A stretch of 64,000 nt of DNA from Haloferax prahovense DSM 18310 (GTDB lineage Archaea; Halobacteriota; Halobacteria; Halobacteriales; Haloferacaceae), in the NCBI RefSeq assembly GCF_000336815.1, contig NZ_AOLG01000008.1:225336-289335 (forward strand), read 5' to 3'. Positions 36,005 to 46,328 of the stretch are shown one piece after another (position 1 is the first letter of the stretch; the number at the start of each line of letters is the position of its first letter). Under the pieces are notes generated by a model. That model had not been told where the DNA came from. It did not search any database and saw only the letters and a program-made list of their open reading frames with translations. A program made the position numbers and the translations under genes.

Positions 36005-36205
36005 CTACCCGCCTTTGATGAGGCGGAGCACCTTCACGCGGTCGACTTCGACGGGCTGGTCTTCGGGGACGGGGCGGCCGTCGACGAGGACGGTCACCTC
36101 GTGTGGGCTGAGGTCCACCGCCCGCACGAGGTCCGCGTAGGTCCCGCCGTCGCCGACGGCGACCTCGCTGGTCTCCTCGCCGACGACCTCGACGGTCACG
36201 TTCAT
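36005..36205 (-). CDS. samp2: Small archaeal modifier protein SAMP2 (ubiquitin-like)
   Basis: 66 residues with a beta-grasp pattern ([16 protein letters not shown] start, [22 protein letters not shown]) and a C-terminal Gly-Gly, the feature needed for activation by the E1-like UbaA. SAMP2 of Haloferax is joined to lysines of many proteins and also supplies sulphur for tRNA thiolation. The sequence agrees with the known SAMP2 as I remember it. Divergent from rfcA; followed by the GNAT gene. Confidence 0.95.
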   Translation of the reverse strand: MNVTVEVVGEETSEVAVGDGGTYADLVRAVDLSPHEVTVLVDGRPVPEDQPVEVDRVKVLRLIKGG

Positions 36206-36353
36206 GGTCGCTCGTGGGTCGGGCGCGGGTTTCAGTCCGTCGGCTCGGCGTCGCGGCGGCCCCGCGACCCGGCGTTCGACCTGCCGCCGGGTCGGTGCCA
36301 CACCGGCTCTCCGTCTCGCACGGTTTATGTGCGGGGCGGTCGGTAGAACGGAT

Positions 36354-37337
36354 ATGAGCGAGGCCGCGGAGTCGGGCGACGCCCCGGCGGGTCGTGAGAT
36401 CTGGATCGAGAAGTACCGACCGCAGACCTTCGACGACGTCTACGGACAGGACGACATCGTCGAGCGCCTGCGGAGCTACATCGAGCGCGACGACCTGCCG
36501 CACCTCCTGTTCGCGGGACCGGCGGGCGTCGGTAAGACCACTTCCGCGACGGCCATCGCCCGCGCCATCTACGGTGACGACTGGCGCGGCAACTTCCTCG
36601 AACTCAACGCCTCCGACGAGCGCGGCATCGACGTGGTCCGCGACCGCATCAAGAACTTCGCGCGCTCGTCGTTCGGCGGCCACGACTACCGCGTCATCTT
36701 CCTCGACGAGGCCGACTCGCTGACGAACGACGCGCAGTCGGCGCTCCGCCGGACGATGGAGCAGTTCTCCGACAACACCCGGTTTATCCTCTCGTGTAAC
36801 TACTCCTCGAAGATTATCGACCCCATCCAGTCGCGCTGTGCGGTGTTCCGTTTCTCCCCGCTCGGCGACGACGCCGTCGCGGAACAGGTCCGCGACATCG
36901 CCGCGGCCGAGGACATCGAGGTCACCGAGGACGGCCTCGACGCGCTCGTCTACGCCGCCGGCGGCGACATGCGCCGCGCCATCAACTCCCTGCAGGCCGC
37001 CGCGACGACCGGCGAAGTCGTCGACGAGGAGGCCGTCTACATGATTACCTCGACGGCCCGCCCCGAGGACATCGAGGAGATGGTTCGGGCCGCCATCGAC
37101 GGCGAGTTCACGACCGCGCGCAAGCAGTTAGAGACGCTCATCGTCGACACCGGGATGGCCGGCGGCGACATCATCGACCAGCTTCATCGCTCCGTCTGGG
37201 AGTTCGACCTCGGCGAGCGCGAGGCCGTCCGCCTCATGGAACGCATCGGCGAGGCCGACTACCGCATCTCCGAGGGCGCGAACGAGCAGGTCCAACTCGA
37301 GGCGCTCCTCGCGTCGCTCGCGCTCTCGCAGAACTGA
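36354..37337 (+). CDS. rfcA: Replication factor C small subunit
   Basis: 327 residues. Clamp-loader AAA+ subunit that opens PCNA. Motifs: [19 protein letters not shown], Walker [14 protein letters not shown], Walker [12 protein letters not shown], arginine finger in [16 protein letters not shown], and sensor 2 [14 protein letters not shown]. No intein is present although RFC genes often carry one. A GGTTTATG box 26-33 bases upstream of the ATG marks a leaderless promoter. Confidence 0.96.
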   Translation: MSEAAESGDAPAGREIWIEKYRPQTFDDVYGQDDIVERLRSYIERDDLPHLLFAGPAGVGKTTSATAIARAIYGDDWRGNFLELNASDERGIDVVRDRIKNFARSSFGGHDYRVIFLDEADSLTNDAQSALRRTMEQFSDNTRFILSCNYSSKIIDPIQSRCAVFRFSPLGDDAVAEQVRDIAAAEDIEVTEDGLDALVYAAGGDMRRAINSLQAAATTGEVVDEEAVYMITSTARPEDIEEMVRAAIDGEFTTARKQLETLIVDTGMAGGDIIDQLHRSVWEFDLGEREAVRLMERIGEADYRISEGANEQVQLEALLASLALSQN

Positions 37338-37400
37338 ACTGAACTGGGCCGACTCGGCCGCGCCGGCCGCCGCACTCCCCGGTCTCTCCTCGTTTTCGCC

Positions 37401-39725
37401 TCACGCCCGGAACTCGAAGCGCGCGCCGCCCGCCGTCCCCGACGTCACGATAGCCGACCAGCCGTGGGCCTCGGCGATGGATTCGACGATTGCGAGCCCG
37501 TAGCCGATGCCGTCGTCGCCGGTCGTCTCGCCGGGCTCGAACACCTCGTCGCGGCGCTCGGGGTCGATGCCGGTGCCGTCGTCTTCGACGTAGAAGCCGC
37601 CGTCGACGCCGCCGACCTCGACGCGAACGTCGCTTCCGGCGTGTTCGACCGCGTTCCGAAACAGGTTGGCGAGCAGTTCGGCGAGGCGGTCCTCGTCGGC
37701 GTCGACGACGACCGACTGGCAGGTGAGTAACTCGGCGTCTTCGGTCTCGGTGGTCGCCCACGCCTGCCGGGCGACCGCCCCGAGGTCCACGCGCTCCGTC
37801 TCGTCGACCAGTTGACCGCGGCGGGCGAGCGACAGCAGGTCGTCGATGAGTTCCTCCATCTGTTCGAGCGCCCGCTTGGCCGTATCGAACCGCGACTCCG
37901 CGCCGGTCTCGCGGGCGAGGTCGAGGTTCCCGCGGGCGACCGAAAGCGGGTTCCGAAGGTCGTGGCTCACGATGTTCGCGAACTCCTCCAATCGCTCGTT
38001 CTGTCGCTCTAACTCGCTTTCGCGGGTCTTCCGCTCCGTGATGTCGGTGTAGATGGCGTACCCCGACCCACGCTCTTCGCCGGGCGACAGCGGGACGACG
38101 TTCAGGATGAACTCGCGGACGCCGCCGTCGGTCCGACGGCGGACCTCGCCGCGGTAGCTCTCGCCGGCGGCGACGAGGAGTTCGGGGATGGTTTCGTCGG
38201 CCCTCGGTTCGGGCACCGGGTCTGGGTCGGGCTCCGGCGGGACGATTCGCCCCAGCAGGTCGCTTCCGACCACGTCGTCGGCGTCGTAGCCGAAAATCGA
38301 CTGGAACGCCCGGTTCACGTCGCGGACGGTGACCGCGCCGCCCTCGACGTCGTAGGCGACGGCGGCGTCGGAGACGTGCTCGAACAGCGCAGTCGAGCGG
38401 TCGCGTTCCTCCCGGAGCCGCGATTCCGCGCGGATGCGCTCGGCCGTGACCGCGACGTGCGCCATGAGGAGTTCCGTCAGTTCGGCGTCTCGCTCGTCGA
38501 ACGCGCCGGGCGTGAACGTCGTCGCCTGAAAGACGCCGAGGTCCCCGATGGGGACGCTCAGGACCGCGCGGTACATCCGCTTGACCGGCCGCGCCTCGGG
38601 GTGGTCGCGCACGTCGTCGGTGATGTCCGTCTCCCCCGACAGGTACACCTCGGCCGCGATGCCCCCGTCGTCGAGGGGGACGCGCTCTGCGCCGTCGGCC
38701 GGCGCGTCGGACGAGATGGCCGCCGGGACGATGTAGTCGCCCTCGACGAGGCCCACGTAGCTGATGTCGAACTCGAGGATGTCGTCCGTGATTTCGACGG
38801 TCCGCTCGAACAGTTCGTCGAGGCTCGTCGCCGCGGCCAGTTCGGTGGCCCCCCGGTGGAGCCGCTCTATCTGCTCGCGGCTCTGTCGAAGCGCGGCCTC
38901 GGACTCGATGCGGCTCCGCGTCTCGGAGACGTAGGACACGAGGAGTTCGGCCAGCGTGAGGTCGGTCTCGTCGTACGCGCCGACCTCGTTGGAGATGGCC
39001 TGAAACACGCCGTCGTCGCCCAGCGGGACGCTCACCGCCGAGCGGTACGCGGGGTCGTCGGGGTCGGCCACGGGGTGGTCGCGCACGTCGTCCACGAGAA
39101 ACGAGCGTTTGGTCCGGTGCGTCTCCCCGAGCAGGCCCGTGTCCGAGGGAATCGGCCCCGTCCCGGCCATATCGTCGTTGTTGGCGGCGACGTAGAAGCT
39201 GTCCCCGTCGTGGACGAAAAACGAGGTGTTGTCGAACTCGAGGATGTGCTCCGTGAGGCCGATGGCGCGCTCGTAGAGTTCCTCGACCGTCCCGGCCGTG
39301 ATGAGGTCCGTCGTCCCCTCGTAGAGCCGCTTGAGCCGGTCCCACTCGGCGTCGTTTCGGGCCAGCGCCACCTCCTCGGCGTCTCTGTCGGTGGTCGATG
39401 CGAGCACCCATCGAACCTGCGATTCGAGCCCGGAGCGGTCGCCGCGGCTGACGTAGGCGTCGAACCGCTCGGGCCGCTCGACAGTCGCTGGCGGGACGTC
39501 GGTGTACAGAATGGTCGGCACGTCGTCGGGAACCGATGCGTCGGGGTCCGTGACGACGGCGCAGGCGGCGTCGGACGGGTCGTTCTCGTCACTCGTTGAC
39601 GTCACCGTGACCCCGTCGCCGAGGTCGATATCGTCGAAGTCGTCGTCCACGAAAACCGTTGGTTCCGTCGCGTGCACGGCAGTCTCCCTATCGAACGACA
39701 ACGAGAAATATAATCGTTGCGGCAT
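37401..39725 (-). CDS. Soluble histidine kinase: pseudo-receiver, two GAF, PAS, kinase
   Basis: 774 residues. Residues about 20-125 look like a degraded receiver domain. Two GAF domains follow (about 150-290 and 305-450; both have SVPxGDxGVFQ), then a PAS domain (STALFEHVSDAAVAYDVEGG). The phospho-acceptor is His588 in IVSHDLRNPLSVARGN; the ATPase has NLFRNAVEHAG, VEDDGTGID and GIGYGLAIVESI. No membrane helix, so it senses an internal or diffusible signal. Start taken at ATG 39725; a GTG at 39785 is an alternative. Lies 72 bases behind TspO. Confidence 0.9.
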   Translation of the reverse strand: MPQRLYFSLSFDRETAVHATEPTVFVDDDFDDIDLGDGVTVTSTSDENDPSDAACAVVTDPDASVPDDVPTILYTDVPPATVERPERFDAYVSRGDRSGLESQVRWVLASTTDRDAEEVALARNDAEWDRLKRLYEGTTDLITAGTVEELYERAIGLTEHILEFDNTSFFVHDGDSFYVAANNDDMAGTGPIPSDTGLLGETHRTKRSFLVDDVRDHPVADPDDPAYRSAVSVPLGDDGVFQAISNEVGAYDETDLTLAELLVSYVSETRSRIESEAALRQSREQIERLHRGATELAAATSLDELFERTVEITDDILEFDISYVGLVEGDYIVPAAISSDAPADGAERVPLDDGGIAAEVYLSGETDITDDVRDHPEARPVKRMYRAVLSVPIGDLGVFQATTFTPGAFDERDAELTELLMAHVAVTAERIRAESRLREERDRSTALFEHVSDAAVAYDVEGGAVTVRDVNRAFQSIFGYDADDVVGSDLLGRIVPPEPDPDPVPEPRADETIPELLVAAGESYRGEVRRRTDGGVREFILNVVPLSPGEERGSGYAIYTDITERKTRESELERQNERLEEFANIVSHDLRNPLSVARGNLDLARETGAESRFDTAKRALEQMEELIDDLLSLARRGQLVDETERVDLGAVARQAWATTETEDAELLTCQSVVVDADEDRLAELLANLFRNAVEHAGSDVRVEVGGVDGGFYVEDDGTGIDPERRDEVFEPGETTGDDGIGYGLAIVESIAEAHGWSAIVTSGTAGGARFEFRA

Positions 39726-39797
39726 GTTTCCAATCACCAAGAACGAGCCGAGGTGGGCGATACACGGCGTCGAGGCGGGAGTCACCCGGTCGACTGC

Positions 39798-40283
39798 TCA
39801 GTTTAGCGACCAGAAGCCGTAGTTGAGCACGGTGGCGAAGCACGTCCACAGGAGATAGGGAACGAGGAGCGCGGCGGCGCGTCGGTCGACGGCGTCGAAC
39901 TCGCGCATCGTCGCCAGAATCGCGAGGATGAGGACCGCGATGACCGCGAGGCCGAGCGCGGGCGACTGCAGTCCGAAGAACGCCGCGGACCACGCGACGT
40001 TGACGACGAGGTGACCGACGAAGACGGCGAGTGCCCGTTCGCGGCGGGGATGGTCGCTCCGGGAGACGAGCCACGCGGCGACGCCCATCAGGGCGAACAG
40101 CGTCACCCAGACCGGGCCGAACACCCAGTTCGGCGGGGCGAACCACGGGCGGGCGAGCGTCGCGTACCACGACCCGATGGCGGTCGCGGTGAAGACGCTC
40201 CCTACCGCGCCCGCGAGTTGCGCGAGGACCACCCACGCGAGCAGTTCGACCGCCGGTCGCCGACGGAGCGAGGCGAGTTCCAT
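39798..40283 (-). CDS. tspO: TspO/MBR-family membrane protein
   Basis: 161 residues with five membrane helices. Signature segments: TATAIGSWYATLARPWFAPP, NWVFGPVWVTLFALMG, VVNVAWSAAFFGLQSPALGL and the end CFATVLNYGFWSLN. TspO proteins bind or break down porphyrins and act in light and oxidative-stress responses. It lies just upstream of the GAF/PAS kinase on the same strand. Confidence 0.92.
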   Translation of the reverse strand: MELASLRRRPAVELLAWVVLAQLAGAVGSVFTATAIGSWYATLARPWFAPPNWVFGPVWVTLFALMGVAAWLVSRSDHPRRERALAVFVGHLVVNVAWSAAFFGLQSPALGLAVIAVLILAILATMREFDAVDRRAAALLVPYLLWTCFATVLNYGFWSLN

Positions 40284-40405
40284 ACTCCTCGTTGGTTCGG
40301 GAGGGAAAAGAACGACACGGCCCGTGCGGGCGAAATTGAGGGGAATCGGGCGTCTGCGCCCATTTCCCGGAACTGTTTTACCCGACGGTAGACCAGAGTT
40401 TGGCA

Positions 40406-43174
40406 ATGAGCGAACTCGAAGCGGAGTACCGCCTCGACTACTTCGAGGAGGAGGGCTTCTACCGGAAGCAATGCCCCGTGACGGGCGTCCACTTCTGGAC
40501 ACGAGACCCCGACCGCGAGACCTGCGGTGAACCGCCCGCCGACGACTACACCTTCATCGACAACCCCGGCTTCGACGAGGAGTACACTCTCGAAGAGATG
40601 CGCGAGAAGTTCCTCTCTTTCTTCGAGGAACACGACCACGAGCGCATCGACCCCTACCCGGTCGCCGCGAACCGCTGGCGCGACGACGTGCTCTTGACGC
40701 AGGCATCTATCTACGACTTCCAGCCGCTCGTCACGTCCGGCGAGACGCCGCCGCCGGCCAACCCGTTGACCGTCTCCCAGCCCTGCATCCGGATGCAGGA
40801 TATCGACAACGTGGGCAAGACCGGCCGCCACACGATGGCGTTCGAGATGATGGCCCACCACGCGTTCAACGCCCGCGAGGAGGCCGGCGACAAGTACGCC
40901 TACGAGGGCGAAGTCTACTGGAAGGACGAGACGGTCCGCCTCTGCGACGAGTTCTTCGAGTCGCTCGGCGCGGACATCTCCGAAATCACCTACATCGAGG
41001 ACCCGTGGGTCGGCGGCGGCAACGCCGGACCGGCCTTCGAAGTCCTCTACCGCGGTGCCGAACTCGCCACCCTCGTCTTCATGTCGATGAAGCAGGACCC
41101 GGACGGCGAGTACGAACTCAAGGACGGCAACACCTACTCGCCGATGGACACCTACATCGTCGACACCGGCTACGGGCTCGAACGGTGGACGTGGGTGTCC
41201 CAGGGGACGCCGACGGTGTACGAGGCCGTCTACCCCGACATGATTGAGTTCCTGAAGGACAACGTCGGCATCGAACACACCGACGAGGAGGAGGAACTCA
41301 TCCACCGCGCGGCGAAGCTCTCGGGCCACCTCGACATCGACGAAATCGACGACCTCGCAACCGCGCGCGCCGGAGTCGCGGGCGAACTCGGCGTCGACGA
41401 GGCCGAACTCACGGCCCTGCTCCGACCGCTCGAAGACATCTACGCCATCGCGGACCACTGTCGCACCCTCGCGTACATGTTCGGCGACGGCATCGTCCCC
41501 TCGAACGTCGGGACGGGCTACCTCGCCCGCATGGTCCTCCGGCGCACGAAGCGCCTCGTGGACAACCTCGGCGTGGACGCCCCGCTCGACGAACTCGTGG
41601 ACATGCAGGCCGAGCGCCTCGACTACCAGAACCGCGACACCATCCGCGACATCGTCCGCAGCGAGGAGCGCAAGTACAGAAAGACGCTCGAACGCGGCTC
41701 CCGCAAGGTCCAGCAGCTCGCCGACGAGTACGCCGACAAGGACGAGCCGATACCGCTCGACGAACTCATCGAGCTGTACGACTCCCACGGCATCCAGCCC
41801 GACATGGTGCAGGAAATCGCCGAGGAGCGCGGCGCGACCGTCGACATCCCCGACGACTTCTACTCGCTCGTCGCCGACCGCCACGAGCAGGTCGACGGCG
41901 AGGACGAGGCCGTGGAGCGCGACGACCGCCTCGGCGACCTGCCGGCGACGGACAAGCTCTACTACGACGACCAGGAGCGCACCGAGTTCGAGGCCGTCGT
42001 CCTCGACGTGTTCGAGCGCGAGGAGGGCTACGACGTGGTCCTCGACCAGACGATGTTCTACCCCGAAGGCGGCGGCCAGCCCGCCGACCACGGCTCGCTC
42101 GCCACCGACGACGCGACGGTCGAGGTGACCGACGTGCAGATAGCGGGCGATGTGGTGCTCCACCGCACCGACGACGACCCCGGCAAGGGCGAGTTCGTCC
42201 GCGGCCAACTCGACGCCGAACGCCGCCGTCGGCTCATGCGCCACCACACGGCGACCCACGTCATCGGCCACGCCATCCGGACGGTCCTCGGCGACCACAT
42301 CCGGCAGGCCGGCGCGTCGAAGGGCGTCGACCGCTCGCGGCTCGACGTGACCCACTACGAGCGCATCACCCGCGAGGAGGTCACGCAGATAGAGCGCGTC
42401 GCCAACGAACTCGTGATGCGGAACATCCCGGTCAAACAGGAGTGGCCGGACCGCCGCGACGCCGAGAAGAAGTACGGTTTCGACCTCTATCAGGGCGGTA
42501 TCCCGCCGGGCGAGCAGATTCGCCTCATCCACGTCGGCACCGACGTGCAGGCCTGCGGCGGCACCCACGTCAAGCGCACCGGCGACATCGGGGCCATCAA
42601 GGTGCTGACGACGGAGCCCGTTCAGGACGGCGTCGAGCGCGTCGTCTTCGCGGCGGGCGACGCGGCCATCGAGGCCACCCAGCGCACCGAGGACGCGCTG
42701 TACGGCGCGGCCGACGTGCTCGACGTGAACCCCGCGGACGTGCCCGAGACGGCAGAGCGCTTCTTCACCGAGTGGAAAGAGCGCGGCAAGACCATCGACC
42801 GCCTGAAGACGGAACTCGCCGAGGCGCGCGCCGCGGCGGGGGCCGACGAAATCGACATCGACGGCACGCCCGCCGTCGTCCAGCGCCTCGACGGCGACGC
42901 GGACGAACTCCGCGCGACCGCGAACGCGCTGGTCGAGGAGGGCAAAGTCGCCGTCCTCGGCTCCGCCGCGGGCGGGAGCGCCCAGTTCGTCGTCGGCGTT
43001 CCCGACGGCGTCGGTGTCAACGCCGGGCAGGTCGTCGGCCAACTCGCCGGGAAGGTCGGCGGCGGCGGCGGCGGCCCCGCGGACTTCGCGCAGGGCGGCG
43101 GCCCCGACGTGGACGCGCTCGACGACGCGCTCGACGAGGCTCCCGACGTGCTCCGCGCGGTTTTGAACGCCTGA
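40406..43174 (+). CDS. alaS: Alanyl-tRNA synthetase (archaeal type)
   Basis: 922 residues. Charges tRNA-Ala. The archaeal N-terminal addition ([20 protein letters not shown], with a zinc site CPVTG...C) precedes the class II core ([21 protein letters not shown]). The editing domain has [12 protein letters not shown] and [14 protein letters not shown] (editing zinc site). The C-terminal C-Ala domain is glycine rich ([16 protein letters not shown]). Start is the ATG at 40406; a TTTTACCCG box lies about 25-30 bases upstream. Confidence 0.97.
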   Translation: MSELEAEYRLDYFEEEGFYRKQCPVTGVHFWTRDPDRETCGEPPADDYTFIDNPGFDEEYTLEEMREKFLSFFEEHDHERIDPYPVAANRWRDDVLLTQASIYDFQPLVTSGETPPPANPLTVSQPCIRMQDIDNVGKTGRHTMAFEMMAHHAFNAREEAGDKYAYEGEVYWKDETVRLCDEFFESLGADISEITYIEDPWVGGGNAGPAFEVLYRGAELATLVFMSMKQDPDGEYELKDGNTYSPMDTYIVDTGYGLERWTWVSQGTPTVYEAVYPDMIEFLKDNVGIEHTDEEEELIHRAAKLSGHLDIDEIDDLATARAGVAGELGVDEAELTALLRPLEDIYAIADHCRTLAYMFGDGIVPSNVGTGYLARMVLRRTKRLVDNLGVDAPLDELVDMQAERLDYQNRDTIRDIVRSEERKYRKTLERGSRKVQQLADEYADKDEPIPLDELIELYDSHGIQPDMVQEIAEERGATVDIPDDFYSLVADRHEQVDGEDEAVERDDRLGDLPATDKLYYDDQERTEFEAVVLDVFEREEGYDVVLDQTMFYPEGGGQPADHGSLATDDATVEVTDVQIAGDVVLHRTDDDPGKGEFVRGQLDAERRRRLMRHHTATHVIGHAIRTVLGDHIRQAGASKGVDRSRLDVTHYERITREEVTQIERVANELVMRNIPVKQEWPDRRDAEKKYGFDLYQGGIPPGEQIRLIHVGTDVQACGGTHVKRTGDIGAIKVLTTEPVQDGVERVVFAAGDAAIEATQRTEDALYGAADVLDVNPADVPETAERFFTEWKERGKTIDRLKTELAEARAAAGADEIDIDGTPAVVQRLDGDADELRATANALVEEGKVAVLGSAAGGSAQFVVGVPDGVGVNAGQVVGQLAGKVGGGGGGPADFAQGGGPDVDALDDALDEAPDVLRAVLNA

Positions 43175-43276
43175 GTCGGTCGCGCGACCGGCCCGGGTTC
43201 GCGTTCGCTTTCGTTCCCGCTTACCCCGCGTCCGCGAGACGGACGCCCTAAGTCGCTCGCCCGCCGAGCCCCCGGT

Positions 43277-44053
43277 ATGCCCACGGCAGTCGCGGACGGG
43301 GTCGAACTGTACTACGACAGCGAGGGCGACGGCGAGACGGTCGCCTTCGTCGGCGACGCGGGCTACGGCGCGTGGCAGTGGGGCTGGCAGCACGCCGCCG
43401 TCGCCGGCCCCTACGAGAGCCTCGTGACCGACCTCCGCGGGGCCGGCCGCTCCGACGCGCCCGCGGGGCCGTACTCGGTCGAGACGCTCGTCTCCGACCT
43501 CGTCGCCGTCCTCGCGGACGCGAACGTCAGGAAGGCTCACCTCGTCGGGTTCGGCCTCGGCGGGTTGGTCGCGCTGGAGGCCGCGCGGACGACGAACCGC
43601 GTTCGGAGCCTCGTCCTCGTCGGCACCGCCGCCTCGGGAGACGGTATCGACCCCGAACCGCTCTCGGCCGCGCCCGACGTCCCAGCGGCGCTCCGCGAGT
43701 CGCTCGCGCCGGCGCTCTCCGAGGAGTTCCGGGCGGAACAGCCGGACGTGGTCGACCAACTCGTCTCGTGGCGCGAACGGGAAGACGCCGACCCCGAGGC
43801 GTGGGCCGCGCAGGCCGCCGCCGTCGCCGACTACGACGCCGGTCCGCTCTACGAGGTGACGGTTCCGACGCTCGTTCTCCACGGCGACGACGACCCGGTC
43901 TGGCCGGTCGAGGGGGGCCGCGCGCTGGCCGAGGGACTCCCGCGCGGCGAGTTCGAGTCGTTCGCGGGCGCGCGCCACCTCGTCACCGTCGAGCGGTCGC
44001 GGCTCGTCAACGACGCGCTCGTCTCCTTTCTCGAATCGCTCGACGACGACTGA
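43277..44053 (+). CDS. Alpha/beta-hydrolase fold protein lacking the nucleophile
   Basis: 258 residues. The fold is clear: LVTDLRGAGRSDAP (oxyanion region), VLHGDDDPVWPVEGG (acid aspartate) and GARHLVTVERSRLV (catalytic histidine). At the nucleophile elbow, normally G-x-S-x-G, it reads G91-F-G93-L-G95, so the serine is a glycine. The protein is therefore probably not an ordinary esterase; it might bind a ligand or be a pseudoenzyme. Confidence 0.82.
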   Translation: MPTAVADGVELYYDSEGDGETVAFVGDAGYGAWQWGWQHAAVAGPYESLVTDLRGAGRSDAPAGPYSVETLVSDLVAVLADANVRKAHLVGFGLGGLVALEAARTTNRVRSLVLVGTAASGDGIDPEPLSAAPDVPAALRESLAPALSEEFRAEQPDVVDQLVSWREREDADPEAWAAQAAAVADYDAGPLYEVTVPTLVLHGDDDPVWPVEGGRALAEGLPRGEFESFAGARHLVTVERSRLVNDALVSFLESLDDD

Positions 44054-44167
44054 GCGACGCTCCGTCGCGTTCGCTCCGGATTCGTCGCCGACGCGCCCCG
44101 TCCCAGGTGCCGGCAGAGAGCGTTCCGGGCGCAACTTCTTTAGAGCCGCACCGACTGTCTCTCCACG

Positions 44168-44881
44168 ATGACCCGCCCGCGACTCGCGTTCTTGGACGCC
44201 TCCCACGGCGATTCGAGCACGTTCCGAAACTTCAGGCGCGAACTCGACGCCGACCTCGTCGAGTTCGACGTGACCGACGGCCGCCTCCCCGACCACTTCG
44301 ACTACGACGGCGTCGTCATCACCGGCTCGTCGTCGTCGGTCTACTGGGACGAGGCGTGGATTCGGAACCTCGTGTCGTGGGTCGCCGACGCCGACGAGCG
44401 CGGCCTCCCTCTCTTGGGCGTCTGTTTCGGTCACCAGGTCGTCGCGGCGGCCCTCGGCGGCACCGTCGAGGACATGGGCGAGTTCGAACTCGGCTACAAC
44501 GAAATCGAGCGCACCCGCGCCGACGACGAGGACGACATCCTCACCGGCATCGGCGAGCGCTTCACCGTCTTCACCTCCCACGGCGACCGGGTGAGCGAAC
44601 TCCCGCCGGGCGCGGAACTCCTCGCGCAAAACGAGTTCGGCGTCCACGCGTTCCGCCGGAGCCACGCCTTCGGCGTCCAGTTCCACCCCGAGTACGACAC
44701 CGACACCGCCGAGGCCATCGCGAGGCAGAAAGACTTCCTCCCCGACGAGCGGCTTCGGTCGGTCATCGACGGCATCACGCCGGAGAACTACGCCGCCGCC
44801 TGCGAGGCCAAGCGCCTGTTCGACAACTTCGTCACCTACGTCAACCGGACGAACGCGGGTTCGGTCGAATCGGCGGCCTGA
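44168..44881 (+). CDS. Class I glutamine amidotransferase-like protein
   Basis: 237 residues. The triad is intact: cysteine in LLGVCFGHQVVAAALGG, histidine and glutamate in FGVQFHPEYD. The domain stands alone, as in YfeJ/GMP-synthase-like amidotransferases, which can also be gamma-glutamyl peptidases. Acceptor unknown. A CTTTAGAGCC box about 25-30 bases before the ATG is a plausible promoter. Confidence 0.87.
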   Translation: MTRPRLAFLDASHGDSSTFRNFRRELDADLVEFDVTDGRLPDHFDYDGVVITGSSSSVYWDEAWIRNLVSWVADADERGLPLLGVCFGHQVVAAALGGTVEDMGEFELGYNEIERTRADDEDDILTGIGERFTVFTSHGDRVSELPPGAELLAQNEFGVHAFRRSHAFGVQFHPEYDTDTAEAIARQKDFLPDERLRSVIDGITPENYAAACEAKRLFDNFVTYVNRTNAGSVESAA

Positions 44882-45056
44882 GCGTTCCGCCAGCCGCGAG
44901 CCGTTTTCGAGTCGCATCCGAGCCGCCGTCGAGTCGTGCCCCTCTCGCTGCCGGGCCGCGCCTGCCCCGCTTTCGTCACCGACTTTTCGGTCGTCCGTCT
45001 TCCCCGAATCTCGACCGAGCGAATCGCTTTTCACCGCGCCGGGCGCAGGGTCTATC

Positions 45057-46220
45057 ATGCTCGATTATCTGGAATTGGAGGGCGACCTGACCGGCGAAGA
45101 GAAACTCGTCCGCGACGAGGCCCGCCGCTTCGTCGACGAGCAGGTCAAACCCGACATCGGCGAGCACTACGAGGCCGGGACGTTCCCGACCGAACTCATC
45201 CCGCAGATGGGCGAACTCGGCTTCTACGCGCCCAACCTCGACGGCTACGGTCTCCCCGGCCTCGGCGAGCGCGCCTACGGCCTCCTGATGCAGGAGCTCG
45301 AAGCCGGCGACTCCGGCCTCCGGTCGATGGCGAGCGTGCAGGGCTCGCTCGTCATCTACCCTATCCACGCCTACGGCTCCGACGAGCAGAAACAGCGGTG
45401 GCTCCCGAAACTCGGGTCGGGCGAGGCGGTCGGCTGTTTCGGCCTGACTGAACCGCAACACGGCTCGGACCCGTCGGGGATGGAAACCCGCGCCGAGCGC
45501 GACGCCGACGGCTACGTCCTCAACGGCTCGAAGACGTGGATTACGAACTCGCCCATCGCGGACGTGGCGGTCGTCTGGGCGCGCGACGTGTCGGCGGAGG
45601 GGTCGCCGGTCCGCGGGTTCCTCGTCGAGACCGACCGAGACGGCGTGACGACGAACAAAATCGAGGGCAAACTCTCGATGCGCGCGTCGGTCACGGGCGA
45701 AATCGGCCTCGACGACGTGCGCGTTCCCGAGGAGGACGTGCTCCCCGGCGTCGAGGGGATGAAGGGGCCGCTTTCGTGTCTCACGCAGGCGCGGTTCGGC
45801 ATCGCGTGGGGCGTCGTCGGCGCGGCCCGCGACGCCTTCGAGGACGCCCGCCAGTACGCGAAGGACCGAGACCAGTTCGGCGGGCCAATCGCGCGGTTCC
45901 AACTCCAGCAGGGCAAACTCGCCGAGATGGCGACCCAAATCACGAACGCGCAGTTGATGGCCCATCGCCTCGCCGACCTCAAAGAGCGCGGCGACCTGCG
46001 ACACCAGCAGGTGTCGATGGCGAAGCGACACAACGTCCGCGTCGCCCGCGAGGTGACCCGAACCGCCCGCGAGATGCTCGGCGGCAACGGCATCACGACC
46101 GACTACTCGCCGATGCGCCACATGGAGAACATCGAGACCGTCTACACCTACGAGGGGACCGACGACATCCACACGCTCGTCCTCGGCGCGGACCTGACGG
46201 GAATCGAAGCATTCCACTAG
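45057..46220 (+). CDS. Acyl-CoA dehydrogenase, glutaryl-CoA dehydrogenase-like
   Basis: 387 residues. FAD enzyme of the acyl-CoA dehydrogenase family. GCFGLTEPQHGSDPSGMETR and TWITNSPIADVAVVWARD follow human glutaryl-CoA dehydrogenase closely, and the base glutamate lies in TYEGTDDIHTLVLG, as in that enzyme. DMLGGNG is replaced by EMLGGNGITTDYSP. Likely role: oxidation of glutaryl-CoA or a short-chain acyl-CoA; decarboxylation cannot be judged from sequence. No electron-transfer flavoprotein genes nearby. Confidence 0.88.
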   Translation: MLDYLELEGDLTGEEKLVRDEARRFVDEQVKPDIGEHYEAGTFPTELIPQMGELGFYAPNLDGYGLPGLGERAYGLLMQELEAGDSGLRSMASVQGSLVIYPIHAYGSDEQKQRWLPKLGSGEAVGCFGLTEPQHGSDPSGMETRAERDADGYVLNGSKTWITNSPIADVAVVWARDVSAEGSPVRGFLVETDRDGVTTNKIEGKLSMRASVTGEIGLDDVRVPEEDVLPGVEGMKGPLSCLTQARFGIAWGVVGAARDAFEDARQYAKDRDQFGGPIARFQLQQGKLAEMATQITNAQLMAHRLADLKERGDLRHQQVSMAKRHNVRVAREVTRTAREMLGGNGITTDYSPMRHMENIETVYTYEGTDDIHTLVLGADLTGIEAFH

Positions 46221-46251
46221 GGCTCGGGAGCGGACGCCCCCGTGGCTTTCG

Positions 46252-46277
46252 CTGTTGTGCGTGACTCATGACAACAG
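46252..46277. promoter_or_regulatory. Inverted repeat upstream of the 96-residue protein gene
   Basis: CTGTTGT and ACAACAG form a perfect 7+7 inverted repeat with a 12-base spacer. Ten bases further lies a TATA box (ATTTATAT, 46287-46294) and then the ATG at 46329. The position just upstream of the TATA box fits an activator site. It could alternatively help end the transcript of the acyl-CoA dehydrogenase. Confidence 0.5.
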
Positions 46278-46328
46278 TACACATACATTTATATCTTCCC
46301 GCCCATAGGTTACGATAGAGGCCCCACA

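Noticed and set aside
36354-37337. Search for an intein in rfcA
   Set aside because: The protein has normal length with an intact Walker A and no extra block.
40202-45058. A 1618-codon open frame on the reverse strand opposite alaS and its neighbours
   Set aside because: Long antisense frames arise from high GC at third positions; it lies opposite clear genes and has Glu/Arg/Val-rich low-complexity content.
44936-45451. A frame in the gap before the acyl-CoA dehydrogenase
   Set aside because: It runs into the dehydrogenase in another frame and has Arg/Pro-rich shadow composition; the gap 44882-45056 shows no convincing gene.
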